Shown piece after piece: positions 46,827 through 58,475 of a stretch of 64,000 nucleotides of DNA. The number at the start of each line of letters is the position of its first letter. Within the stretch, counting starts at the first letter, position 1. The notes beneath the pieces were generated by a model that was not told the origin of the DNA, did not search any database, and was given only the letters and a program-made list of their open reading frames with translations. Location of the stretch: the NCBI GenBank assembly GCA_916613615.1, contig OU744724.1:27638171-27702170 (forward strand). The letters run 5' to 3'. Origin of the DNA: Steromphala cineraria (lineage: Eukaryota > Mollusca > Gastropoda > Trochida > Trochidae). The position numbers and the translations under genes are program-made.

Positions 46827-47060
46827 TTAAAGGGACCATTCGAGCGGGGGTATTTTTTGTGAAAACGAAATTCAGAAGGACTTTTCTGTTTACAATTAAA
46901 TATGATTTTTACATGAAAATTTGTAAATATGCCACTCTTCTATCAATCAAGTAGTTATTTCTTAATTTTGTTAACGAATAAGAATATTACAGCACATTTG
47001 TTTTCTCGCAATGCCAACATTTCAAGATGGCGGATGAAGCCGATCGATTGGTGCCTTTAA
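46827..47060 (+). mobile_element. MITE family D (TTAA-flanked), single copy
   Basis: TTAA at 46827-46830 and 47057-47060. Left end AGGGACCATTCGAGC; the right end, read inward on the other strand, is AGGCACCAATCGATCGGC. The 234-bp element lies only 44 bp from MITE B copy 3. The interior has AAGATGGCGGATGAAGCC near the right end. The frame 46715-46954 is a by-product. Confidence 0.75.
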
Positions 47061-47439
47061 GGCCTGGTTTATGGAATAATATGCATTGCGTGGTCAATGC
47101 TATTTGAACGTTTACTTTACCACAAGCGTTTTACATTCGATATGATAGTGAATTTCATATGATCAATTGTTAGTTGCATATGATAGGTGATGGAAATATA
47201 TAACCATGGATGCACAGCATGTTCATAATGTTATACTGTCGAAACCCTTAAAGTTTGATACAAACTTTCTATGCTCACTGATATCTCATTTGTGAAAAAT
47301 GTTGATATAATATTCGACCTCGAAGTATTCAATGATACGGTACCGATCATTTGGCTTGATTCATTTATTTGATATACATTTCAATTTGTTGAATCCAAAA
47401 ATCGAATTTAGTATTAACCACGAGTATTAACCGACTGCT

Positions 47440-47790
47440 CCGTCAATACGAGATTTTGAAGAATGCATTTGCAATTTGTATTATCTCTTTAAAAACTTGT
47501 CACTACGAGAAACAAATTGTGCCTATATGTTTTTTAAGATGGCATTTGAAATTCGTATGTTGTATTCAAAAACTACTAATTACGATTTCTGAAAGATAAT
47601 ATACAAATTTCAAATGCAGTCTTTTTCCTTGTAATAACGAATATTTTCTCGTAATTACAATTATATTCTCGTAATAACGAGTTTTTAAGATGAAATACAA
47701 AACACAGATACAATATTTTAAGCTTGTATTTACGAGTTTATTTCTCAAAATGACAAGATGTGTTCTCGTAAAAACGTAACGTAACGTAAG
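47440..47790. repeat. Cluster of CTCGTAATTACGAG-like palindromic words
   Basis: Imperfect copies of TCTCGTAATTACGA and its parts (TACGAGA, CTCGTAATAACGAG, TACGAGTTT, CTCGTAAAAACG) recur about every 30-60 bases, separated by words such as TTTTTAAGATG and AATACAAA. Two more occur at 46355-46440, to the left of the MITEs. The 84-codon minus frame 47566-47820 crosses them. Confidence 0.6.
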
Positions 47791-47820
47791 ACAAAAGAAA
47801 AATTTGAAATTCGGTACCAA

Positions 47821-48439
47821 AGGTCTTTCGTAGCGCTGCTAAGATTTATCGATACATACAATATTTAAAAATGTGAATGGTTGCTATTTTTAAGTAATAT
47901 AATCACATTTATCTGCAATTAACCATTCTGCGGTTCATAATCAATGAGTGTTATTGTGATGTTGTCAAATGACAAGTATCATTCTCTTTGCCTCTATATT
48001 TTATCAATTTATAGCAAGATCCTAAATATACTATGTTTTGAGGTCTATATCAAACAGGTTGCACTGAAGTTGTAGAATTCAGTAACATTGAAAATATTTA
48101 TTGAAGAAGAGGAACATGTTAAACATTATATTAAATTTACATTATATAAATTGTAAAAGAACACTGTTTTAGTAACTTATTTAAATTGTTAATATAGAAA
48201 GCGAAACTCAAATAACCCCTCTCTTATCTGAACCTAGGCGTATTTATCAGTCAGTTTTTTAAAAGAAAAATTAAAAAATAACGAAATGTATGTGTACCTC
48301 TAGATAAACATGTAGTTACTATCACGGAAGTCAGTATTCGATGCAAGCAAAGGTTATTATTAAAAAGTATTTGCAAATGTTATCCCTTCTATCAAACATG
48401 ACAAGAGGACGAATCTACCCCACAGCCATGCGTCTATTC
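47821..48439. other. Non-coding stretch
   Basis: 47890-47990 (CACATTTATCTGCAATTAAC, TTCTCTTTGCCT) resembles 35580-35660 (CACATTTATTTGTAGTTAGC, TTTCTTTGCCT), another landmark of the duplicated blocks. No gene seen. Confidence 0.5.
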
Positions 48440-48630
48440 ATGGTGTCACATTCAAAACATGTTCATCAAATAATCACATAAGGTAGATTTTGGTCTACCA
48501 TATCCATGAATCTGTCTCTGCTGAAAGAGTTGAAGGCGTTTAGTAAACAACCTTTGACGGGTTATCTGGTAATAGCAGACCGCTTGCTGCTTAAGTTTGG
48601 TAACTCCTTGGCATATTTGAAGTAAGACCT
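48440..48630 (+). repeat. Duplicated segment, pairs with 53650-53835
   Basis: AAAACATGTTCATCAAATAA, TAGATTTTGGTCTACCATAT, GGTTATCTGGTAATAGCAGA and GCTGCTTAAGTTTGGTAACT each have close counterparts at 53650-53835. The offset is about 5.2 kb. Confidence 0.8.
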
Positions 48631-48995
48631 TTAAAGGGGCAGTTGCACGTTTTTAGGGGGAATATAAGGTGATGTCAGGAAATTGAACAATAATAGTTCC
48701 AATTGAAAGACAATGTATTTAAACTAAATGGAGCAGTAATAATTCAATTATATAACGTCAAATTTAGCCATGTGATTCCTTTTTCTTACACAACATGAGT
48801 TAAAGGTGTTCACACAAAATGGCCGCCAATGGATTTTATGTGAATCTTCATACTTTGTCCTCTGACCCTGGATGATTGGTTTTTGTAATGAGATTTTTTA
48901 CACTTTCAAAATAATACATTTAGCATTAACTTACAATTATCAGTGAAAGATTTGAAATATAAAATTATCTAAAAAACGTGCCTCTGCCCCTTTAA
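48631..48995 (-). mobile_element. MITE family B, copy 4
   Basis: Reverse orientation relative to copies 1-3. TTAA at 48631-48634 and 48992-48995; ends AGGGGCAGTTGCACGTTTTT and AAAACGTGCCTCTGCCCCT. Interior AATGGCCGCCAATGGATTTT and CCTTTTTCTTACACAACATG. It inserted at the right edge of the duplicated segment 48440-48630, which has no MITE in the 53.8 kb copy, so insertion followed the duplication. Confidence 0.9.
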
Positions 48996-50576
48996 GGATT
49001 AGCCCTCTTTATACAAATGATATACATGTTCATGTTTTCACAGAGTTTTATAGGCTTTCCCTTGCTAAATAAATCAGTAACCGCATGGGAAATTTCGTAC
49101 GATATTACATTGTAATATTTTGTTTGTCTTTATCATTTATGAACAAGGTCTTCCTAATGTTTAAGAGCTTGTATTCAATCTTCAAGACAAAATCATTTAA
49201 ACACTCCGGTTTAAATATTGTTTGAAATTATTGTAGAATTCTGAATGTTAACCTCACATCGAAACCAATGTAGTTTTAAAATTCATAAATTTGACAAATT
49301 ATGTTTATCAGATTCATTCTTATCGAAGGTTATCACGATGTTACAACTGTTGACTCTCTAAGAGTGCTGATACATTAGTATATGCCTTGCTGTGCGTTGT
49401 TTTGATAGTGGAAAGAATGTTTGTTACCCTTCGTTATAAGCAATGATAACAAAATGATCGTTCATTCTGAATAGGACGTTCGTATTCTGAAAATAGTAGG
49501 TAGTAGCTATGAATGTTGTTGAAAACAGAATATCATTTTCAATGTTTGGATGTTTTAAAGCACGTTGCTTTTATTATAGATGTAAAATAAGACAGATATG
49601 AAGAATAAGAAAGAGAGCAGAATCATTGTAATTACAGAAGACATCATGACAAAATGACAACTAAAATCCAAAGTTTCGGATTCTAAGTTTGAATATTTGA
49701 TTCAGACATGATACGAAACCTGATGCATGTGATACTTGAAAGGGGATATTCTTCTTACAGTATCATGTAATGGTTAGCATCGATAGTTCATCGACAGAGT
49801 ACATGCGATATGTCTGTATAAACAAATACCTTTTTGTATAAATATATGTATGTAAAATAAAATACTTCAAATGACAATTGCTGTAGGTATCATTTTAATG
49901 ATGACTGGATGTGTCGCATTTCGACTTGTTTACAAGTCTTTTCAACATTGTCGAGTTCTTACAACTTCGCAAAGATATAGGTAGACATGCATATCGTTGT
50001 AGGAATGTACACTAGACGTTGATTGATTGGTAAGTGACAAGAGGGTGGCTTAAATAGCGCACAATGTACTATTAATGAGGGATTAAGATTTGAGTCATTA
50101 TTATTTCATCTTCCTGGGGCGGCATTATGACTTCTCCCAATATGACTACTAGTTATACAAACACAAAACCAGTGTTGCTTGATCTACCTGTCCCCTATTT
50201 GATATAATGGACTGAACCACATATAATGATGAAATATGTTAATTGTTTAAAATTATGATATAAGCCGAAATGCCAGGTATACAAGAACAAGTATATTCTT
50301 TGAACATGATACAATCAGGTGACAAGTAACGGATGGATAAAAAGACAGAACTGTAAGAACTAGTCGTTAGATTGAGTTATATTTTAAAAAGTCATCCCAG
50401 CTCTTTCTACAAATGAATTGGCAACCTTTCCCCTGGTCGTGTTTATAATCAACAGCAAGATTGAAGTCAGGTTTCTGACTATAAATACTGAAAGATGTCC
50501 ACGGATTGATGATAACTATTGAGCTCCTGGTTGTAATTTTTTAGCTAATCATGTCTGAAGGACTCGATGGATTTAT
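48996..50576. other. Non-coding stretch with block landmarks
   Basis: 49640-49740 matches 37060-37170 and 54615-54720. 49789-49925 is nearly repeated at 51600-51735. No gene seen. Confidence 0.55.
49789..49925 (+). repeat. ~140-bp segment nearly identical to 51600-51735
   Basis: GAGTACATGCGATAT, TGTATAAATATATGTATGTA and the long stretch from GACAATTGCTGTAGGTATCA through GATGTGTCGCATTTC are shared with few differences, making this one of the least diverged repeat pairs in this half of the window. Confidence 0.9.
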
Positions 50577-50910
50577 GGCATGGCATGGCGTCCGGCGTCT
50601 GTCCATCCGTCCCTCCGTCCGGCCGTAAACTTTTAACTTTTTCGTCTTCTTCTCCAGAACCAATGGCACTAGAGAGCTGAACTTTGATGTGCAGACTCCT
50701 TGGGGATTCTTAATTATAGATTTCGTGACTCAAATGCGTCACAGGGGTCGAAACCTTAAAAACATATTTTAATCTTCTTTTCCAGTTCCAAAAGGTCTAG
50801 AGAGCTAAAAAATGATGTGTAGACTCATTGGCCAATGGGGATTCTAAATTGTAGATTTTGTGACCCAAAGATCCCAAATGGGGTCACAGGGGTCAAAACC
50901 TTACAAACCT
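50577..50910 (+). repeat. Mollusc-type repeat with two internal units
   Basis: GCATGGCATGGCGTCCGGCG, CCGTCCCTCCGTCCGG, CTTCTTCTCCAGAACCAATG mark the same family as 16030-16380 (opposite orientation). Then TAGAGAGCTGAACTTTGATG and GGGGATTCT recur about 130 bp later as TAGAGAGCTAAAAAATGATG and GGGGATTCT, each followed by GTCACAGGGGTC. Confidence 0.7.
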
Positions 50911-50934
50911 ATTTTCATCAAAACGCTACCAAAT

Positions 50935-52265
50935 AATATGTGATACCTTAATAATCAATTTGACATTAATAATAAAATTCCTATGGTTTCAATGACACAT
51001 TTCCTTAAAGAATAAAACAGTATCTAAATCTTTATTACAAACTTATATAACATTTGAAAATCAATGATAATCCTCGACTGTTTATTCATTGAACAAACAA
51101 TGTCCTTGAACAAATGTTGATTGGATTTGCTCTTTAAGTATATACCTTAATTATTTTATTTTCTATTAAAATTAAGGGAAAAGATGTTAATTTTTAAAAT
51201 AGTTGTGTTCCCAGCAAGTCATTCAGCAAGTTAATCAACTGGCATTGTAGGAGGTATACAAACTTTGTGTAGTTCACACGAATGCTCCAAGTGTGTCGTT
51301 GTCAGGGCATTGAAGCATATGTTTTCCATTGATGATTATGATGCATTTAATTGTCATGTCCTGTGCTTGAATTCGCATTTGCTTAACTTTCCAATAAGAT
51401 AAAAATGCTTCAGATAACTTTACAAACATTTTTATTTTTTAAAAAGATCAAATCTATTTGAACTTTCAAAACCTTTTTTTAAAAATATAGAAATAAAGAT
51501 TAATATGCGGTTAAACCCACTTGCTTTCTATGTTCTTTAGTAAAATGCTACCTGAAATTCAGAAGCCACAAACATCATAACCCCATCAAACGCTTAGTTC
51601 ATCGAAAGAGTACATGCGATATATCTTTAGAAAAAAATACCTATTTGTATAAATATATGTATGTAAAATAAAATACGACAATAAAACGACAATTGCTGTA
51701 GGTATCATTTTAATGATGACTGGATGTGTCGCATTTCTATATTCTTTAGTAAAAGTTACCTGAAATTCAGAAGCCACAAACATCTTACCTGAACATCTAG
51801 ATGTATTTTGTTATTATTCTTGTGTTGATATTATGAGAAGTTATTAAATTATATAATGTAAGAAGATGGTAAGGAGATTTTTAGTGAAATTTGTAAAATG
51901 GTAAATTAACACTTTATCAGAAGTCTCTTACTTTGATAAGATTCACCAAATCGAAATAATATGAAAGACAAATTCACTGTAAGTTCGCTTTATGTATGAA
52001 GTGAAAACCCTGGCTTAACATGTCCTACTGGCATGTTGCAAATGATTTTTTTAAATTTTAGTACAGAATATATGGTTATGCATTGATTCAGACAAGAAAG
52101 TTGTGTTTTGTAAATGTATTATTTATTACTAGCTTAATTACTTTCTCTGTGATTGACAGCAACTGTCAAATGTTATTAGTTATATGAGAGAAGAAAAAAT
52201 GTAATCAACAATCTATGACAACTGACAGTGCTATCTCAAATAACATCAATTCTAGTGCCTAGTAA
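50935..52265 (+). repeat. Segmental-duplication block III (part)
   Basis: Landmarks of blocks I and II in the same order: AATAATCAATTTGACATTAA near 50950, GTTCACACGAATGCTCC to GTTGTCAGGGCATT near 51270-51315, and GTGATTGACAGCAACTGTCA to GACAACTGACAGTGCTATCT near 52150-52240. It also contains the recent local duplication at 51527-51788. Confidence 0.65.
51527..51788 (+). repeat. Local tandem duplication with a foreign 140-bp middle
   Basis: TTTCTATGTTCTTTAGTAAA at 51527 and ACCTGAAATTCAGAAGCCAC behind it recur at 51734-51780 (TTTCTATATTCTTTAGTAAA, then ACCTGAAATTCAGAAGCCAC). Between the two lies 51600-51735, a near copy of 49789-49925. Confidence 0.85.
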
Positions 52266-52676
52266 AGGTAAAAGATATATTTTACACTATTTAAAACAAA
52301 TGATTCATTCATTCTGCGAGATCGATGTTAACAGGAATTACCAATTAAAACATTCATCTGACTCGGAAACAGTTTTTTATTGACGTAGAACTCACAATAT
52401 ATTAGGTAATTGAAAACGTATAATAATTTCTTTTACATAAAACTTGTTTTTCGCCATTGAAATCATACCATTTTTAATGTTTGTACTATTCAACTTTTTT
52501 TTGATAAATTGATCAGATTTGTCAGGATTTCTTACTTAAAGAAACTTTGTTATTAGTTATTGGAGCTTTTAGCAAGTCTTCTTAGTAGCCTTTATGTTTG
52601 GAGTCAAAAGGTTAAGAAACGTTTGTAATTCATGGTAAAACATAACAAACAAGTGTTTGCCACTAACATGGCAATG

Positions 52677-53250
52677 TCCCCCGCCGCTTATACTGAATTT
52701 ATTGTTGAGATATTATAATTTGATAGACAGCATGCTCTCTATACATATTAAATGAATAATATAAAGTAGACATAGTTATAATGACTGAAATAACTACTAG
52801 CATACATTCCATAAGAGCTGTGGTGATTTGAAAATGTGTAAACATTCATAAGATATCACGTTTACAAGAGTTTCAAAAGCGGTCAAAGTGTCGTAGTGAC
52901 CTTGAAAATAAGGTCAAGGTCACATTAATCAAGTGGTGTCTGCGTATTCCCATCATGTAGGTTGACACCAAATTTGAAGACTCTGAGTGAAATGGTTCAT
53001 GAGATATTGCGTTAACAAGAGCTTCAAAAGTGGTCAAAGTGCCATAGTGACCTTGAAAATAAGGTCAAGGTCACCATTAACGACTGGTGTCTGCGTATTC
53101 CCATCATGTAGGTTGACACCACATTTGAAGACTCTGAGTGAAATGATTCATGAGATATCGCGTTAACAAGAATTCGGACGTGCGTACGTACGGACGTACT
53201 GACAGACGCCGCTGAATTCATAGTCCCCCGTTCCGCGTTGCGGCGGGGGA
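52677..53250. mobile_element. AGGTCA-rich repeat element with GC-rich inverted ends
   Basis: Bounded by TCCCCCGCCGC (52677-52687) and its exact inverse GCGGCGGGGGA (53240-53250). Inside, a 151-bp unit is repeated twice (52861-53011 and 53012-53162) with very few differences; each holds TGACCTTGAAAATAAGGTCA and the following AGGTCAC. The right end adds GTACGTACGGACGTAC and a second inner stem TCCCCCG. I recognise this sort of repeat from bivalve DNA. The 126-codon minus frame at 53024-53404 is a by-product. Confidence 0.75.
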
Positions 53251-55060
53251 TAAAAAAGCATTGAATTTGACGAAAGCTTTTGAAATTCATAAACAGATTC
53301 ATGTTTGAAAGCACATGAAAGGCAAAAGTTGCAGTACATACGTATATATTTAACAGACCAAATATAATCAGTCTTAATGACAAGACCATTCTATATGCTA
53401 ACACATCATCAGTCTTGCATTATAGAATAAGGGTCAACACCCGTTGTGTGTATATCTTTTCAACCCAAAATATGTACTCATTGATCTATACTTTTTTAGA
53501 AGCTCAGAGACTAATTTTATTTTTTTTTAATTTTTTTTTTATCTAATAATATAAATCTTGATTAAATCGGTATTCTTGTAAAGCCATTTTGTTAACGATT
53601 CGATAAAACATGACACGACACATGACATGTGTTTATTCAAAGTCTCTCACAGTCAAAACATGTTCATCAAATTATCACATAAAGATAGATTTTGGTCTAC
53701 CATATCCAGAAAACTGTCTCAGCTAGAAGCGTTGTAGGCGGTTTGTAAATAACGTTTGATAGGTTATCTGGTATTGGCAGACTGCATGCTGCTTAAGTTA
53801 GATAACTCCTTTGCATATTTGAATTAAGATCCTAAATGATTTACCTTCTCTTTCAAATTGATGTACACATTTTTACAGAGCTTAACAGGGCCTAGCATAA
53901 ATGAACAATGTTTTTTAATGTTTAAGAGCTTTTTCTATTACACCTTCAAGTCCGTGTTAGTTTGATTTCAGTTTGGTTTTAGATTGCCATTGGCATATTC
54001 AAACTGACATGATGTACACACATCCACAACGTTCTTGGTGCGCTGCTCTTATCAACATACATGTAGATAAATGGTTAGCTTATTTCTGTATAATCTAAGA
54101 ACATGTTTACAATGACGGTTAATCAATCAAACAATCAAATTAAGACTGTAAACTATTTTTTATTTTATATAATAGAAATACTGAATGTTAACTTACTTCA
54201 CAACTCAACCAATGTACTGAAACAATATCAATAAAATAACAACAAAGTTATTTTCAGAATGCATAAACAATACATGTCACGGGGTATACTACAGCTTCTT
54301 CAATGGAAGTGCCAAAAGATCTTGACGTCTTGTTCCTTTAATATTGGAATGAATAGCATGATACTCTTTGTTAAAAACAATGACAATATTACACTAGCGT
54401 TCTTTTAGATATTGCATTTAAATTATTTATTTCAACGTATTCACTACAAGCATGACCTTGTGATTTGAAAATGCTATGCAGTAAGGGAATGTGTTTTGAA
54501 AAGAAAATTGATAAGAAAAACTGCTACATGAGCACCATTGCATCACTAGATTTAAAACCAAAAAAAGATATCATAAAAAACTCAGTAACTTTGAGAAAAG
54601 AAACGTGCAAAATTGGAAAAACATTATGACAGAATGACAACCTAGTCCCAGGCTCAATTCCAACTGTCAAACTGATTTTATTCTGACGTGACAAGAAATC
54701 TGAAATAGAGTCAGATATGTCTAATGGAGCTGTCCCTGTTACATGTACAACAGCATCTCGTAGTGAGTGTCAATAATTGTATCCAACAATAATGCCTAGT
54801 GAATAATGAATTTTGAAATAAGTGCATGTCTGTTCACTTATAGTTTCAATTGCTGTATATGAATATTGAAATACCATTTTAGTTCTTGACTACATACCTA
54901 TTATGTCTTACACAATCAACTGCACATACACTTTACGGTTACCAGGCCTGGTGTAATGTGCAATTTGTGATATACATGTATGACTGCGTAAACTATTGGG
55001 GCCTTCAGCTCTGGCTGATGATGTTGATAACGTGTTAAAAATCACAAGTAACAATACCAC
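53251..55060. other. Non-coding stretch with duplicated landmarks
   Basis: 53650-53835 pairs with 48440-48630, 54180-54220 (ACTGAATGTTAACTTAC) with 49235-49255, and 54615-54720 with 37060-37170 and 49640-49740. No gene seen. Confidence 0.6.
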
Positions 55061-55323
55061 AGTCTAAGTAAACCTAGCCTCAATATCATCCGTTTCACTC
55101 CTATACTGAGTCTAAAAAGGTCTAGTAGTGGGTCGCGTCAGCCGACCTTTCTGCGACCTATGACCTTCCAACGAAATACGTGCGAAGGCAGACTAATTTG
55201 GCTTGGTAAGCTGAGTTCTGATTGGTCAATTCGGTACGTGGGCTGACGCGACCCTCTACTAGGCCTTTTTAGACTCAGTATAGAATGGAAAGGAATATTA
55301 TTGAGGCTAGGTTTACTTAGACT
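55061..55323 (-). mobile_element. MITE family C, copy 2, ~85-bp inverted ends
   Basis: Left end AGTCTAAGTAAACCTAGCCT, right end the inverse (GAGGCTAGGTTTACTTAGAC). The arms continue pairing through TATACTGAGTCTAAAAAGG and AGTGGGTCGCGTCAGCC on the left and GGGCTGACGCGACCCTCTAC on the right, about 85 bases in all. The interior matches the reverse complement of copy 1. Flanks AACAATACCAC and GAACAATATCAAC are similar and may be a decayed target duplication. Confidence 0.88.
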
Positions 55324-57618
55324 GAACAATATCAACGCATACTTACCAAACTTTTGTCAATTGTAGCTATTAAGTTCCGGAAATGAAATTTATATTGACC
55401 CTTCTAGTTATGTTTCCAAGATTGAAGAAAGTTTTTAAGGTAAGAGTGCTTGTAAACCATACCTTATAGAAGAGTTTACCATCCCTTTCCAAGTATATCT
55501 AGTATGTATCAAAAGTGTCCATATTATTACATATCTAGCTTTTTCTATTATGTTGGGTAATTCTAGTTGTGATGGCAGTTATGATTCTATGATCAACTGA
55601 ATGAAAATTTAAAGAAAAATGCATTCTATATCTCATAAAGCTCATTGTTATGATCTTTCACTGTTGATGTTTTGTGGGTGTACAAAAGGAGAGTTGTCGT
55701 CAGGATTTATATCAAAGGGGTATTCGCGTTTAGGCGACTTTCTGAAATTTGAAGGAGACCAGCGGCATTTCTTTGATGTGGGGTGTTGTGACAAGAGGGG
55801 ATTAAAATGCTGGGTTTTGTGAAAAGTTGACTCGCATGTAATACCTAGCGAATAATGATCTACGAGTCTACTTCATCTACTACAAATCAGTGTACTTATT
55901 TTGATAAATGTTATCTCATATATATATAATTAATATATCATTGGTAATTTCTACGAGTCTACTTCTACATATCAAAGTTTCTGTTCAAAAGGTTTATATC
56001 ATGTATTAACGAACTGATTTCTATGAAAACATAGCTTTGTCACAACAGTGTTTAGGATCTTGACTAGTGAAAGATGTTGGTACCATTCTCATTGTGATCT
56101 CAATAGATCCGCTTCTGAGAAGCGCGTACTTCATTCCCGGCGACTGTCTCTCAAAGGAATATAATCAGACATCAATAATGTATCATTTGCAGAAATGAGG
56201 ATATGGTCTTATTCATGAATAAAATATCGTTTGTCATCTTCATTTCTTCATTTCATAAGTTTGTACATTTTTGTTAAAAGTTATGAATATTTTTGTCTGA
56301 AAAACAACTACCTGTTATTATTTGATAAACTATAATTCTATATTAATATGATGCAAAGGGATATACATGTACAATATAATATAACAAGCTTTTCTTTAAA
56401 TTTGGCATAAAATATATGCAACTCCTCTCAAAATGATCTGATTACTAATATAACAACGAGTTTTAATTTTCTGTTTTGATTTGGCTCAGAAAATTGTCAT
56501 ATATAAGCTTGTATTGTAAATGTTGTATTTTTTTATCAAGAAATAGCGATGTAACTAAATAAATGGATAACTACCACTCATACTTTTTCAGTGATAAAAC
56601 ACATCATCAAGAAAAATGTAATTTAATTTGGTTTAGGGTTTAGTGAGAAATGTGAATGACCCATATGACGTCATCAAAGGTTTAGTCATCATTTGCTTTT
56701 CGAATGAATTAGCTTTTTAATCATCATGAATATTTTGAAGGATAAACTTCCATTTACTCTTTTCCAACAACAAACATAAATTGCCTCTTTAAACCAATGT
56801 AATCTTTAAAATCTCTTCTTTCAATTCGGGAGCTAAACAGTGAAATGGTATCAATATATCTATCTTCCATTTGCGATCATATATTCATTGAAGGAATACT
56901 TTACATAAAAGAAATAAAGGAACCACACATGCATTTAGAGTATATAACATAATTTCGCTTTAGAGGTTACTTTCTGTTTACATATGCTAAACAGCCGCAA
57001 AATGGTTCCATGAACTAAAGCTAAATTTCTTTTTGGTTAGTAGCCCAAAATAAACAATTTTAAGGGAAATTGAAATGACATCAGTTCGTGTTTCCATGCG
57101 TCCAATCTAAAACAAAATTACTAAGTCATTTAAATTTGATGTATAAAGTATAATTCACATCATTTTATTTCTTCCTACTATTTTGGCTGTGTTCATTGAA
57201 GCGCAACTTAAAATGTTGTTTATTGATGGTTACTCCAAAACCATTAGGCCAAGCTTATTGAAACTTTGTGTATAGACCAGTCATCATGTGAAGTGATTCC
57301 TTTTGGGGTTTTCACTTTTCTCTGCCGTTGATATTGGCCATCTTCAAGGGAAACACAATATTGAATTTTATTTTAGGGTGATGACTCAAGATCGATATAG
57401 CCAAGCTCATTCTGCACATCAATCAAAAGCCTAGTTACAATACAGTTTTCAGGGCAATGAAACTAATTTTTGAAACTAACAACTATCTTGTAAAGGATAA
57501 AGTCATGCAATATACTTCTTAGGATAGTTTTCAACTTTTAGAGTTGATTAGGGAATGCGGTTATCACACTTTAGTACTAAGCAAAAATATAGTTGACCCT
57601 GTCTGATTGCTTGAATAA
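55324..57618. other. Non-coding stretch; 55990-56230 is a duplicated segment
   Basis: ATTAACGAACTGATTTCTAT, GAAAACATAGCTTTGTCACA and TTCATGAATAAAATATCG at 55990-56230 pair with 39410-39660 and 60060-60270. A perfect CRE palindrome TGACGTCA lies at 56666-56673. A 67-codon frame at 55619-55822 is unrecognised. Confidence 0.55.
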
Positions 57619-57891
57619 ATGTTTCACATGAACGACAAACTTCCTAAAAAGCTTGTACTTTCGCTTGATGTTGGAAATTGTTTCGAAATAAGTTTCACTG
57701 TATATTTTTTGCGTGTATTTCCGTTCGCATTACAGCCTCATAGTTTTTATTCAATACAGGTTATCTGTGTTTGCAATTATGATTATGTTTTGTTGGAATA
57801 CACCAAGATATTTGTGCGCAGTGAATTAAAAAGTTGTAAATGTAAATGTGATCGTCTATTTAGCGTTTTCAACGAACGTAAGTTATATTGA
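57619..57891 (+). CDS. Small ORF of unknown status, possible exon
   Basis: A 90-codon frame with a genuine ATG (MFHMNDKLPKKLVLSLDVGN at the start) and, in its second half, a cysteine/lysine-rich stretch ELKSCKCKCDRLFS. An acceptor-like ATACAG at about 57759 and a donor-like GTAAGT at 57880 would frame an internal exon of about 120 bases. I do not recognise the product. Its right flank is homologous to 62560-62615. It may simply be a chance frame. Confidence 0.2.
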   Translation: MFHMNDKLPKKLVLSLDVGNCFEISFTVYFLRVFPFALQPHSFYSIQVICVCNYDYVLLEYTKIFVRSELKSCKCKCDRLFSVFNERKLY

Positions 57892-58074
57892 CATAGCGAT
57901 AGCAATCTTCACAACCACACACATTTTTTTCATCGACCAATTAATAAGGAAAGATATTCTTTATTCAGTTTAGAAGCGATACAGCCAATCAAAAAGAATT
58001 TGTTCACTTCTTTTAAGTCATTTAAGAGCATATTTTGTATAAATACGTTGCATCTTGATCTCTGTTGATGGATA

Positions 58075-58475
58075 GTAAGAATAAAATATAGTCGCAAAGC
58101 GACAATAACAGGATTCAGTCAAATAATATATGAGTGCCTGAGGCCAAATTCTATGGTCTGTTTTTTTAGTTATCTGCCCTTGAAGTTTGCGATTTTTGTA
58201 ATTTGCGTCAACTTTGAAAGGTCACAACAAAAAAAGTATTAACGTGAGGACTTTCTAGAAGTCAAATTAAAAAATAAAATGCTTCAGCTATACATTGAGT
58301 ATAAGTTTAATGTCTCTGGTGCAAGTATCTTCAGAGGAGAAGATTGCCAAAGGCGAGTGGGATCGGAAAGAGTAAAAAATGCACTAAAAGCAAGATGGCG
58401 GCCAAACCACGTGACCTACGACTTCGTTCCGATTTCCTTTTTTTTCATTATTTGTTATTGCGCATCTTTTGAACA
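58075..58475 (+). repeat. Duplicated segment, second copy of 37895-38500
   Basis: See 37895-38500. Here CAAGATGGCGGCCAAACCAC and GTGACCTACGACTTCG are followed by TTATTGCGCATCTTTTGAAC. The offset is about 20.2 kb. Confidence 0.75.

Noticed and set aside
53024..53404. 126-codon minus-strand ORF
   Set aside because: It runs through the 151-bp repeat units and the GC-rich inverted end, so repeat composition explains it.
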